From Actinobacteria bacterium 21-64-8 (GTDB taxonomy: Bacteria > Actinomycetota > Acidimicrobiia > Acidimicrobiales > RAAP-2): a stretch of 5,700 nt of DNA. The position numbers and the translations under genes were made by a program. The stretch spans positions 1 to 5,700 of the forward strand of contig NCBD01000072.1 in the NCBI GenBank assembly GCA_002255315.1. Reading direction: 5' to 3'. Below the pieces are notes generated by a model, which worked only from the letters and a program-made list of their open reading frames with translations, was not told the origin of the DNA and did no database searches. Of this stretch, positions 1 to 5,372 are shown piece by piece (within the stretch, counting starts at the first letter, position 1; every line of letters starts with the position of its first letter).

Positions 1-334
1 AAGGTATGTCAGCAGGAATCATGCGAAGGGCAAGGGCAGCCTCACCTCGCTGCGTAAACAGACTTCCCCGAACGCGAGCAAGATCACGCCAAGTAAATGA
101 AAAATCGACATCAAGATAACTAGAAAAAACTTCCCGCTGAGTGCTCGTCAAAAGGGGAAGTGCAATCGCGCGAATGTCGTCGGCAGTTAATACAGGAGAG
201 TCGGGGAGCACTCCAAGCTGACCACTGAGGCGAATTCGTGGCGGAGAACCTCCGACAAGGAGAACATCGCTTCCGTGTAGGTTCCAGAGAGCCTCTAAGA
301 AATTGTCAAGCTGGGACGGAAACGATGACGTCAT
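1..334 (-). CDS. pilT: PilT-type twitching/retraction ATPase, N-terminal part (cut by window edge)
   Basis: Hand translation of the minus strand gives 111 codons open to the left edge, starting MTSSFPSQLDNFLEAL. Residues 19-40 read HGSDVLLVGG then SPPRIRLSGQL, matching the PilT N-terminal pattern ASDLHLTVGSPPxxRxxG. Residues 76-108 (VDFSFTWRD, then RVRGSLFTQRGEAALALRMIP) match the family's DFSY...RFRVNxFxQRG...LRxIP segment. PilT is a cytoplasmic hexameric ATPase that powers pilus depolymerisation. This N-terminal PAS-like domain precedes the RecA-like ATPase core, which lies outside the window, so the Walker motifs cannot be checked. The ATG at 334 has a weak GAAAG 7 nt upstream. A TTG lies directly before it at 337 and an in-frame TGA at 338-340, so the start is well bounded. 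The gene lies 86 nt after pilA, with a strong hairpin between. GC is near 50%, lower than the minor pilin genes. A PilU-like or other PilT-family paralogue remains possible. Confidence 0.85.
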   Translation of the reverse strand, partial: MTSSFPSQLDNFLEALWNLHGSDVLLVGGSPPRIRLSGQLGVLPDSPVLTADDIRAIALPLLTSTQREVFSSYLDVDFSFTWRDLARVRGSLFTQRGEAALALRMIPADIP

Positions 335-367
335 CAATCAACTTTCGAATCACATTTGGAGCGTCAA

Positions 368-405
368 ACTGGTGGTACCCGGCCGTAGGGCCGGGTACCA
401 CCAGT
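368..405 (-). terminator. Strong hairpin between pilA and pilT, terminator-like or mRNA-stabilising
   Basis: A perfect 17-bp inverted repeat (arms 368-384 and 389-405) encloses a 4-nt loop (385-388). The arms are GC-rich, with ACTGGTGGTACCCGGCC on one side. It begins 15 nt after the pilA stop and ends 33 nt before the pilT start. On the transcribed minus strand the stem is followed only by TTGACG (three Ts counting the stem base), so it is not a classic rho-independent terminator with a long U-run. It probably acts as a partial terminator or a 3' stabiliser that keeps pilin mRNA abundant and pilT low. Confidence 0.6.
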
Positions 406-420
406 ACAACAACATCAACG

Positions 421-942
421 TTACTGAACGTTCTTACAAGACGTTGGTCCTGAGTAAACGGCCCATTGGTCACCGGTCGTACCAGTGTTTCCCGTGACGT
501 TGCCGTAGGTCGTTCCCGACGTGGCTTGCACGGCGATGAGCAATTCGCCCACCGTCGGGGTTGATACACCGTTGTACGTCGTACCAGTAGTGGCGATTGT
601 GTAGGCGTAGTGTGGCAAATTACTCGGCCAAGATTGCAAGTAGGGTCCACCAAGGGTGTTGCCGAGGAGGCCTCCCGCTGATCCCGTTGTTCCAATTGTG
701 GGCGTGACCCCCGGATTCTGTGCGGCGAACGCCGACATTGCGGTTGAGACGGTGGCGCCATCAGCTTGACACGCTGCAACCGCACTCTTCCCAGTAACGC
801 CACCAAGTGCGAAGATCACTACACCAGCGAGGATGCCGAGCACGACAATAACGATCAAGAGTTCAATCAAGGTGAAGCCGGCGTTCGTGCTTAGACCATC
901 GGCCTCGCGACGACGCTTAATTTGCTGATACAAAGCTTTCAT
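421..942 (-). CDS. pilA: Type IV major-type prepilin (PilA-like)
   Basis: 173-aa prepilin, probably the main pilus fibre subunit, inserted in the membrane and processed by the prepilin peptidase PilD. The leader of 22 residues is basic (MKALYQQIKRRR) and ends in NAG; cleavage is predicted at G22|F23. Mature residues FTLIE give Phe at +1 and Glu at +5 (E27), followed by the hydrophobic helix LLIVIVVLGILAGVVIFAL. The segment GGVTGKSAVAACQAD after the helix resembles actinobacterial pilins. Mature length is 151. The C-terminal half is rich in Thr, Gly and Ser (TTGTTY, NTGTTGDQW), and two cysteines (C58, C169) could form a disulfide closing the C-terminal region. The ATG at 942 has GAGAAG just upstream (core GAG 6 nt away). 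It is separated from the upstream operon by 281 bp, so it probably has its own promoter, as expected for an abundant subunit. The role as major pilin is inferred from size, canonical N-terminus and position; a second pilin elsewhere is possible. Confidence 0.88.
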   Translation of the reverse strand: MKALYQQIKRRREADGLSTNAGFTLIELLIVIVVLGILAGVVIFALGGVTGKSAVAACQADGATVSTAMSAFAAQNPGVTPTIGTTGSAGGLLGNTLGGPYLQSWPSNLPHYAYTIATTGTTYNGVSTPTVGELLIAVQATSGTTYGNVTGNTGTTGDQWAVYSGPTSCKNVQ

Positions 943-969
943 TTACTTCTCACTTTCGTCGATAGGCGA

Positions 970-982
970 ACCGACTTTCGGT
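970..982 (-). other. Small hairpin in the presumed pilA leader
   Basis: ACCGA and TCGGT form a perfect 5-bp stem with a 3-nt loop, ending 27 nt before the pilA ATG and about 18 nt before its ribosome binding site. It follows a GC-rich stretch containing GGCAACACGCAACGGAGG. It may be part of a folded leader, but a 5-bp stem alone is weak evidence. Confidence 0.25.
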
Positions 983-1080
983 ACTACCTCCGTTGCGTGT
1001 TGCCGAGGCTAACGTCGCGCTTCGCAAATAGCCATAGGCCACTTCGTCTTTATTTGATAATCAACATTCACTACGACCTC

Positions 1081-1108
1081 GTAATAAATAACAGTTACTA
1101 AGTAACAA
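1081..1108 (-). promoter_or_regulatory. Candidate sigma70-type promoter for pilA
   Basis: On the minus strand TTGTTA (1103-1108, four of six against TTGACA) is followed after 16 nt by TATTAC (1081-1086, four of six against TATAAT), within the AT-rich centre of the gap. It would give a leader of roughly 130 nt for pilA. The match is weak and other placements are possible; position and base composition are the main support. Confidence 0.25.
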
Positions 1109-1117
1109 TCACTAAGT
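1094..1117. promoter_or_regulatory. Palindrome plus direct repeat, possible operator for pilA
   Basis: GTTACTAAGTAAC (1094-1106) is a 13-bp palindrome with 5-bp arms. Its core ACTAAGT (1097-1103) recurs exactly at 1111-1117, giving a 14-bp period. The palindrome lies between and over the candidate -35 and -10 elements, where a repressor or activator dimer could act. No regulator is identified. Confidence 0.35.
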
Positions 1118-1223
1118 AGTTCGTCACCACAACATGATGTGGATGACGGGATCTCGAACACACGTGGTGGTGTGATCATGCCAATTCAGAATCTCGCAGT
1201 ACGACGCTTCGTCGCGGCGTCAC

Positions 1224-2090
1224 CTAATACGAATACGTCGGACCGAATGCACTCGAACCTGCCGGCGTCGTCACGACCACGTACGCAGCACCCGAACCAA
1301 CACTTGGCGTGCACGCGTTAATCACCGAGTCACTCAGCGTCGTAAAACTAGACGCCGTAAAGACCTGATTGGTACTCATCCCCGTCGTCAACACAAAGGT
1401 CACCGCGCTCGCACCGGTGAAACCACTGCCCTGTATTTGAATTGGCTTTCCCGACGCACAACTCACCGTGCCGTCCACGACCGCGTTGACCGTCGGCGGC
1501 GCTTGACCAAAGGCCCACGAGTTAATGGTCATCGTGGTTCCGCACGTCGTCGTCGTAGAACTCATCGCCGTCGACTGGGGGCTGCACGAGGAAATCCCCG
1601 TGGTCTTTTCAAAATCGCCAAAGGTCGCGATGACTTGCAGTAGCGGTGTCTGGGCGCAATTGGCGGCACTGACCGTACTCAAACAGACCGAAATCGTATC
1701 AACCCGTGACTCGGTAGATCCCGTGGTCCACGACGTCGAGCACCAAGCGTCAACTGATTGACCATTAAGTGACAGCAGCGAGGGGCTCGGTGACGTCGTC
1801 CAGCACGGTACGGGCGGGGACGCGTTGAGCGTCGCGACCATGAAGTTATAACGAACGTTCTGCAGCGCAATCTCGGCGGCGCTATCGGCCGTTGATTGGA
1901 ACGACTGAGCCGCAGTGAACTTGGCGGTGTTGTTCAAGTCGTTACCCACCCACTGGACGAGCGCCACCATGACCATGCTCACGACGGTGAGAAAGATGAT
2001 GGCGAGCACGAGTGAACTCCCCTCGTCACCGCGCTCGGCGCGACCCGCGAGGCGCGTCACTGAACGCTTCGAGGTGGAGCTACTGGACAT
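1224..2090 (-). CDS. PilX/GspK-like minor pilin with C-terminal IPT/TIG-like domain
   Basis: 288 residues, probably a minor pilin or tip-complex component. The N-terminus (RLAGRAERGDEG, then SSLVLAIIFLTVVSMVMVAL, residues 13-44) has the short basic region and single hydrophobic helix of PilX-N/GspK-type proteins. The residue at +5 after the putative G|S cleavage is Leu, not Glu, as is seen in some PilX and GspK proteins. The middle (about 75-195) is Ser/Thr-rich with several cysteines and is not recognised. Residues about 197-288 (PPTVNAVVDG, IQIQGSGFTGASAVTF, AYVVVTTPAGSSAFGP) fit an IPT/TIG immunoglobulin-like fold, usually extracellular and often adhesive. Eight cysteines in all suggest disulfides outside the cell. 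The ATG at 2090 is preferred because GAAGAG (2096-2101) lies 5 nt upstream; an in-frame GTG at 2096 overlaps that site. The start overlaps the preceding gene by 11 nt, implying translational coupling. Confidence 0.75.
   Translation of the reverse strand: MSSSSTSKRSVTRLAGRAERGDEGSSLVLAIIFLTVVSMVMVALVQWVGNDLNNTAKFTAAQSFQSTADSAAEIALQNVRYNFMVATLNASPPVPCWTTSPSPSLLSLNGQSVDAWCSTSWTTGSTESRVDTISVCLSTVSAANCAQTPLLQVIATFGDFEKTTGISSCSPQSTAMSSTTTTCGTTMTINSWAFGQAPPTVNAVVDGTVSCASGKPIQIQGSGFTGASAVTFVLTTGMSTNQVFTASSFTTLSDSVINACTPSVGSGAAYVVVTTPAGSSAFGPTYSY
1227..1502 (-). other. IPT/TIG-like domain-coding segment
   Basis: This is the C-terminal roughly 92 residues of the PilX-like protein. It shows the family pattern PxVxxV...G..I.I.GSGFTGA.AVTF, a strand around VFTASSFTTLSDSVINA, and the closing AYVVVTTPAGSSA. 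Two cysteines, in VSCASG and NACTP, lie 49 residues apart and could bridge. The assignment rests on pattern recognition by eye. Confidence 0.65.
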
Positions 2091-3789
2091 TGACACTCTT
2101 CACCGACGAGGTCGCGGAAAGATAACCAGACGACGCGTTGGCCGAAATCGTGACGTAGTACGTCGTTGCCGAACTCAGCCCGCTCAACGACGCACCCGAG
2201 ACGTACGAATTGACGCTGAGGCACCCGAGCGTCATCGAAACGTTCGTGCAGGCCGTGGCCGTGTACGTCTGGCCGCTCGGTGCGTTTGACGAGCCCGAGT
2301 ACGCGATGGTCGCCGTACCCGACGAGGGGCTCGACGTTGACGTGATTGAGGGGGGCGTAAGCGAGGTGGTCGCCTGCACGCCGTTCGACACCGCCGACGT
2401 CGAACTTAAGTACCCACTGGACGCGAGCGCACTAATCGTGAAGTAGTAGCTCGTACCTGGGGTGAGTCCAGTGATCTGCGCCCCGCTATAAATCGAACTC
2501 ACGGACACGCAACCAGTGGACATGGCAATATTCGTGCAGGCGAGACCCGAGTACGACTGCTTCGAAGGGGCGTTCGTCGGCGCTACGAACGAGACGTCAA
2601 TCACACCGGCCGTGGTCGTGGACGGTGACCCCGAGATTGAACTCGGTGCACCTAGTTGCACGGTGGCGAGTTTGGCGGGAGAGGCCACGACCGACGTCGA
2701 CGCGGGCGTTGACCCGTTCGAATTCGCGGTCACCGTCACGTAGTAGCGCGACCCGGCCGCGAGTCCACCCAACGTCGCGCCCGAGACAAAGGACCCTTGC
2801 GAAACACAGTTCAGCGACATTGCGCTATCCGTGCACGCCTGAACGGAGTACGTCTGGCCGGAGGGCGGCGATGAAAGTCCGACGTAGCTGACGACTAACG
2901 CACCCGTCGTCGTCGTCGAACTCGTCACCGACGTCACCGTCGGAGTGCTCGACGTACCGGTCGCCACGGCGCTCACCTGCGAGGAGGTGGCCGACAGATA
3001 GCCCGTTGAGGGGTCCGCGGAGATCGTGAGGTAGTAGGTCGAACCGGGAATGAGTCCCGAAATGTCCGAACCCGAGGCGTAGGAAGTGTCGCTAACGCAC
3101 TGCAGCGTCATGGCGCTATCAAGACAGGCCTTCGCCGTGTAGGTCTGCCCACTGGGTGCGTTGGACGAAGCAGCGTACGTAATCGCCAAAACCCCCGACG
3201 TGGCGCTCGGTGTCGCCACGCTCGAGATGGTGGGCGCGTTCAGTTGCACCGAAGGAGCCACGATGATTTGACCCGAACCGGAGATGACGAAAACGGTCGA
3301 CTCCGACGCCCCGCGCGGTCCGAGAACTTGGAGTGTGAGCTGCTGAGGGACGGTGCTACCACTAGTGCACGTCGATGAGTCCAGGGAAAAGTTTGAACCG
3401 CTCCAGTAGGCGACTTGGGTAATCGAGCCGGTGTAACTCGTGTCGTAGGGCGACGGTGGCGTGAGGGCGCTCGAGAGCTCACTGTTGTAGTAGCTCGTCG
3501 TCGCCGTCGGACAGGCGACGTAGACCGGCGAATTGACCTGTTGAAAGGCCGAGAAGACCTCTTCAGTGACGCTACGAAGCACCGTATCGGTGACCGCTAG
3601 ATTTCGATGAGTCGCGGACGCCGAAAAGGCCGTCGAAAAACCCACGAGCAAACTCACAACCGTAATGCTCATGACGAGTAATGCGATTAGCACTTCGAGC
3701 AAGGTGTCGCCGTCGTCACCGAGTACGTACTCTCGACGAGGCCGAGGACGTCGGGTCGAATCGACCCCGACTCGCCGTAGGTTGTTCAC
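2080..3789 (-). CDS. PilV-like minor prepilin with four tandem FN3-like modules
   Basis: 569 residues, much longer than the usual 120-200 residues of PilV-type minor pilins. The basic leader (RRPRPRREYVLGDDG) ends at G27; cleavage G27|D28 is followed by DTLLEVLIALLVMSITVVSL, with Glu at +5 (E32) and an unusual Asp at +1. A pilin head domain spans about 55-180, with cysteines at 93 and 141. Four Ser/Thr-rich repeats of 95-99 residues follow (about 185-569). Each ends in the FN3-like pattern GL.PG..YY.TISA and carries a C-x8-C pair (222/231, 319/328, 418/427, 514/523). Such arrays usually form extracellular stalks or binding surfaces. The start is GTG at 3789, overlapping the preceding stop as GTGA. 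No good ribosome binding site is visible, so translation probably depends on coupling. The next gene overlaps its end by 11 nt. Likely role: minor pilin of a pilus tip or priming complex with a binding stalk; ligand unknown. Confidence 0.8.
   Translation of the reverse strand: MNNLRRVGVDSTRRPRPRREYVLGDDGDTLLEVLIALLVMSITVVSLLVGFSTAFSASATHRNLAVTDTVLRSVTEEVFSAFQQVNSPVYVACPTATTSYYNSELSSALTPPSPYDTSYTGSITQVAYWSGSNFSLDSSTCTSGSTVPQQLTLQVLGPRGASESTVFVISGSGQIIVAPSVQLNAPTISSVATPSATSGVLAITYAASSNAPSGQTYTAKACLDSAMTLQCVSDTSYASGSDISGLIPGSTYYLTISADPSTGYLSATSSQVSAVATGTSSTPTVTSVTSSTTTTGALVVSYVGLSSPPSGQTYSVQACTDSAMSLNCVSQGSFVSGATLGGLAAGSRYYVTVTANSNGSTPASTSVVASPAKLATVQLGAPSSISGSPSTTTAGVIDVSFVAPTNAPSKQSYSGLACTNIAMSTGCVSVSSIYSGAQITGLTPGTSYYFTISALASSGYLSSTSAVSNGVQATTSLTPPSITSTSSPSSGTATIAYSGSSNAPSGQTYTATACTNVSMTLGCLSVNSYVSGASLSGLSSATTYYVTISANASSGYLSATSSVKSVNVQ
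2083..3237 (-). repeat. Four tandem FN3-like modules inside the PilV-like gene
   Basis: Protein-level repeats of about 96 residues at roughly 2950-3237, 2659-2949, 2368-2658 and 2083-2367 (first to last in the protein). Shared landmarks in order are SNAPSGQTY (or a variant such as SSPPSGQTY), AC..(.)..M...C, SG..(.)GL, YY.T(I/V).A and S(A/S)TS. Modules 1 and 4 are the most alike in protein (both SSNAPSGQTYTA and SGYLSATSS or TGYLSATSS). The DNA copies differ mainly at third codon positions, so this is not a recent duplication. Confidence 0.75.
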
Positions 3790-5372
3790 GGCGACGTAAT
3801 GTTGAGCGAAACGTTGTTCGAGATGTTGGCGGTGTCCGTCACGAGAAACGCGGCCGTCACGGTGCCGTTGTTATTCATGACAACTTGCCCATTGGGTGCG
3901 TAAATACCACCGTAGCCGTACCCCGCCGAACCGTTATTGCCGAGCGTAATGGGGTTGGTCGTACCCGACGCTGCGGCGTCCCACACCGCGACGTAGTCGT
4001 ACTGCGCGAGGCCCTTAATGTTGATTGTGGCGTTATTGCCAAAGGTAACTGAGCCCGTGTGGATGTAGAACAGTACTCCACTGGTGGCGTTAATTGTCGT
4101 GTTGGGTGCGCTCGACAACGCCGATGATGTGCCATCAAAGATATAGGTACCCGTCGCGAAAGTGACGTTCGCACTATTGGAAATCGTGAGACCGTTCTCA
4201 AACCAAAAGGTACCCCCCGGCGTGAACTGCACCGTAGCGCCGCTCACCCACGACGCGCCAGGATCGGTTGCGTAGTAGCCGGGCGGGCACGTGTACGTGC
4301 TCCCTGACTGGGAGCAGGTCACGACTGAACCGCCGGTGGGGGGATCGGCGGGCGGCGTGAGCGACGCGAAGGGGTCGCCTACCTGTGGGGCGTAGTACTC
4401 ACTCGATGGATAGCTGGCGCCGCTACCGGCGGTCACGGAATTCAGTGCGGAGTCCGAAGTATTAATACTGGACGCGAGCAACTGTGCGTTGGCATTGACG
4501 GTGACTGCCCCCGGACATGTGCTCGCGACGCCGAGCGAACCGTTGCCCGTACCAGTACCCACATTGATTGACAGCACCGCGTTGTTACCGAGGGATAATG
4601 CGCTGCACGACGTCGCACTCAAAAGGGAAAAGGGCGAAAACGATGGCAGGCGACTGGGATTAGTTGTTTCCGTGAAGCTGCGAGGCGTGGCCGTCAACGC
4701 AAACGCAAACGGTGCGGTGGAGTTCGTGATCTTACTTTGCGTCTCGGTAATAGTAAGCGTGACTTGTGCCACGCCGGACGTGGCGACAAAGGCTGTTCGT
4801 GCCTGCGACGCGCACGAACTCAGCGACGGCGAACACTGCAACGTCGGGGTCGACGAGGCGCTCGTCGCCGAGAGATCGGTCGCGACGAGTTGCGACGACG
4901 TGGGCACACTCGATGGCGCGTCTGAGCACAGTGAGCGCGACAGTGAGTACGTCGCGTCGGTGCCGTTTTGTACCGCGTCGTAGGAGACGTAGTTCAAATA
5001 ACCCGTCGACGTCGCGCCCCACGCGACGCCCAAGAGCTGCGTGCCCGAGCCACAGGTTGGGGTGGCGTTGTCGGTGATGACCTGGGCGCTCTGGATGTCC
5101 TTGATGTAGGTCGCCGACAACGTCTGAGCGTTGCCCGAGTCAGTGATTCGTCCCGACACACCCGACTGCAAAGAAAACACGGCGATGAGTCCAAAAGCCA
5201 ATCCGCCAATCACGATGGGCAGTACCAGCATCGTGATCAGCAACTCGAATAAGGTCATCCCCTCGTCACCACGGTGCGCCCTCAATCGCCGCGCGAAAGT
5301 GCGTAACATTCGCTGCAATTTCACTTCGAGGCACTCCGTTGCAGTGGCCTCGTTTCTCAACGGGCCCCGCAT
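3786..5372 (-). CDS. PilW-like minor prepilin fused to a beta-helix-like C-terminal region
   Basis: 528 residues, longer than typical PilW/GspJ proteins. The long basic leader (to G38) ends RRLRAHRGDEG. Cleavage G38|M39 is followed by MTLFELLITMLVLPIVIGGL, with Glu at +5 (E43), and the helix runs to about residue 68. Residues about 70-235 look like a PilW/GspJ head (GNAQTLSATYIKDIQSAQVI...). From about 250 onward the protein is Gly/Asn/Thr-rich with short repeating strands: VTCSQSGSTYTCPPGYY, GLTISNSANVTFATGTYIFD, GVLFYIHTGSVTFGNNATIN, GGIYAPNGQVVMNNNGTV. This resembles the parallel beta-helix ends found on TadG/PilX-like pilus proteins. The ATG at 5372 shares a base with the pilC stop (TAATG), and AAGG lies 7 nt upstream; an internal ATG at residue 22 would give a shorter leader. 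Its GTGA junction couples it to the PilV-like gene. Likely role: minor pilin exposing an adhesive or structural beta-helix. Confidence 0.78.
   Translation of the reverse strand: MRGPLRNEATATECLEVKLQRMLRTFARRLRAHRGDEGMTLFELLITMLVLPIVIGGLAFGLIAVFSLQSGVSGRITDSGNAQTLSATYIKDIQSAQVITDNATPTCGSGTQLLGVAWGATSTGYLNYVSYDAVQNGTDATYSLSRSLCSDAPSSVPTSSQLVATDLSATSASSTPTLQCSPSLSSCASQARTAFVATSGVAQVTLTITETQSKITNSTAPFAFALTATPRSFTETTNPSRLPSFSPFSLLSATSCSALSLGNNAVLSINVGTGTGNGSLGVASTCPGAVTVNANAQLLASSINTSDSALNSVTAGSGASYPSSEYYAPQVGDPFASLTPPADPPTGGSVVTCSQSGSTYTCPPGYYATDPGASWVSGATVQFTPGGTFWFENGLTISNSANVTFATGTYIFDGTSSALSSAPNTTINATSGVLFYIHTGSVTFGNNATINIKGLAQYDYVAVWDAAASGTTNPITLGNNGSAGYGYGGIYAPNGQVVMNNNGTVTAAFLVTDTANISNNVSLNITSP
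3789..4625 (-). other. Beta-helix-like domain-coding segment of the PilW-like gene
   Basis: Codes for about residues 250-528. It opens with a Cys-containing segment (SATSCSALSLGNNAVLSINVG), passes a DPFASLTPPADPP linker typical of Tad/PilX-associated C-terminal regions, and continues with rungs rich in Asn and Gly (GNNATINIKG, ITLGNNGSAGYGYGG, MNNNGTVTAAF, ISNNVSLNI). The fold is inferred from rung-like periodicity; no structure was computed. Confidence 0.55.

Larger units (their letters stand above)
943..1223. other. Intergenic control region upstream of pilA
   Basis: 281 bp with no credible coding frame. The centre (about 1045-1120) is clearly AT-rich against a roughly 60% GC background, as expected for a promoter. 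It holds a 13-bp palindrome, a 7-bp direct repeat with 14-bp period and a weak sigma70-like promoter candidate, each listed separately. The stretch nearest pilA (about 943-1020) is GC-rich and can form small hairpins, making it a possible structured 5' leader. Between about 1130 and 1223, just after the PilX-like gene, only weak short inverted repeats are seen, with no convincing terminator. Confidence 0.6.

Noticed and set aside
238..497. Plus-strand open frames across the pilA-pilT junction
   Set aside because: They run antisense through the pilT N-terminus and the hairpin, with no family resemblance; the minus-strand PilT reading explains the region.
306..806. 166-codon open frame overlapping pilA on the same strand
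   Set aside because: It lies in another frame of the clear pilin gene, has an Arg/Pro-rich composition typical of a frame shadow, and shows no recognisable motif.
1126..1175. Small inverted repeats (CCACA...TGTGG, ACAC...GTGT) after the minor-pilin operon
   Set aside because: Stems of 4-5 bp are expected by chance and show no consistent structure.
1201..1215. Short inverted repeat CGACG-loop-CGTCG just after the PilX-like gene as a terminator
   Set aside because: Only 5 bp plus one G-U pair and no T-run on the transcribed strand; CGACG/CGTCG words are very common in this sequence.
2096..2096. GTG at 2096 as start of the PilX-like gene
   Set aside because: It overlaps the GAAGAG ribosome binding site that is well spaced for the ATG at 2090.
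4489..4983. 164-codon open frame on the plus strand opposite the PilW-like gene
   Set aside because: Antisense to a well-supported gene. The open frame follows from the high-GC codon bias, with no domain or convincing ribosome binding site.
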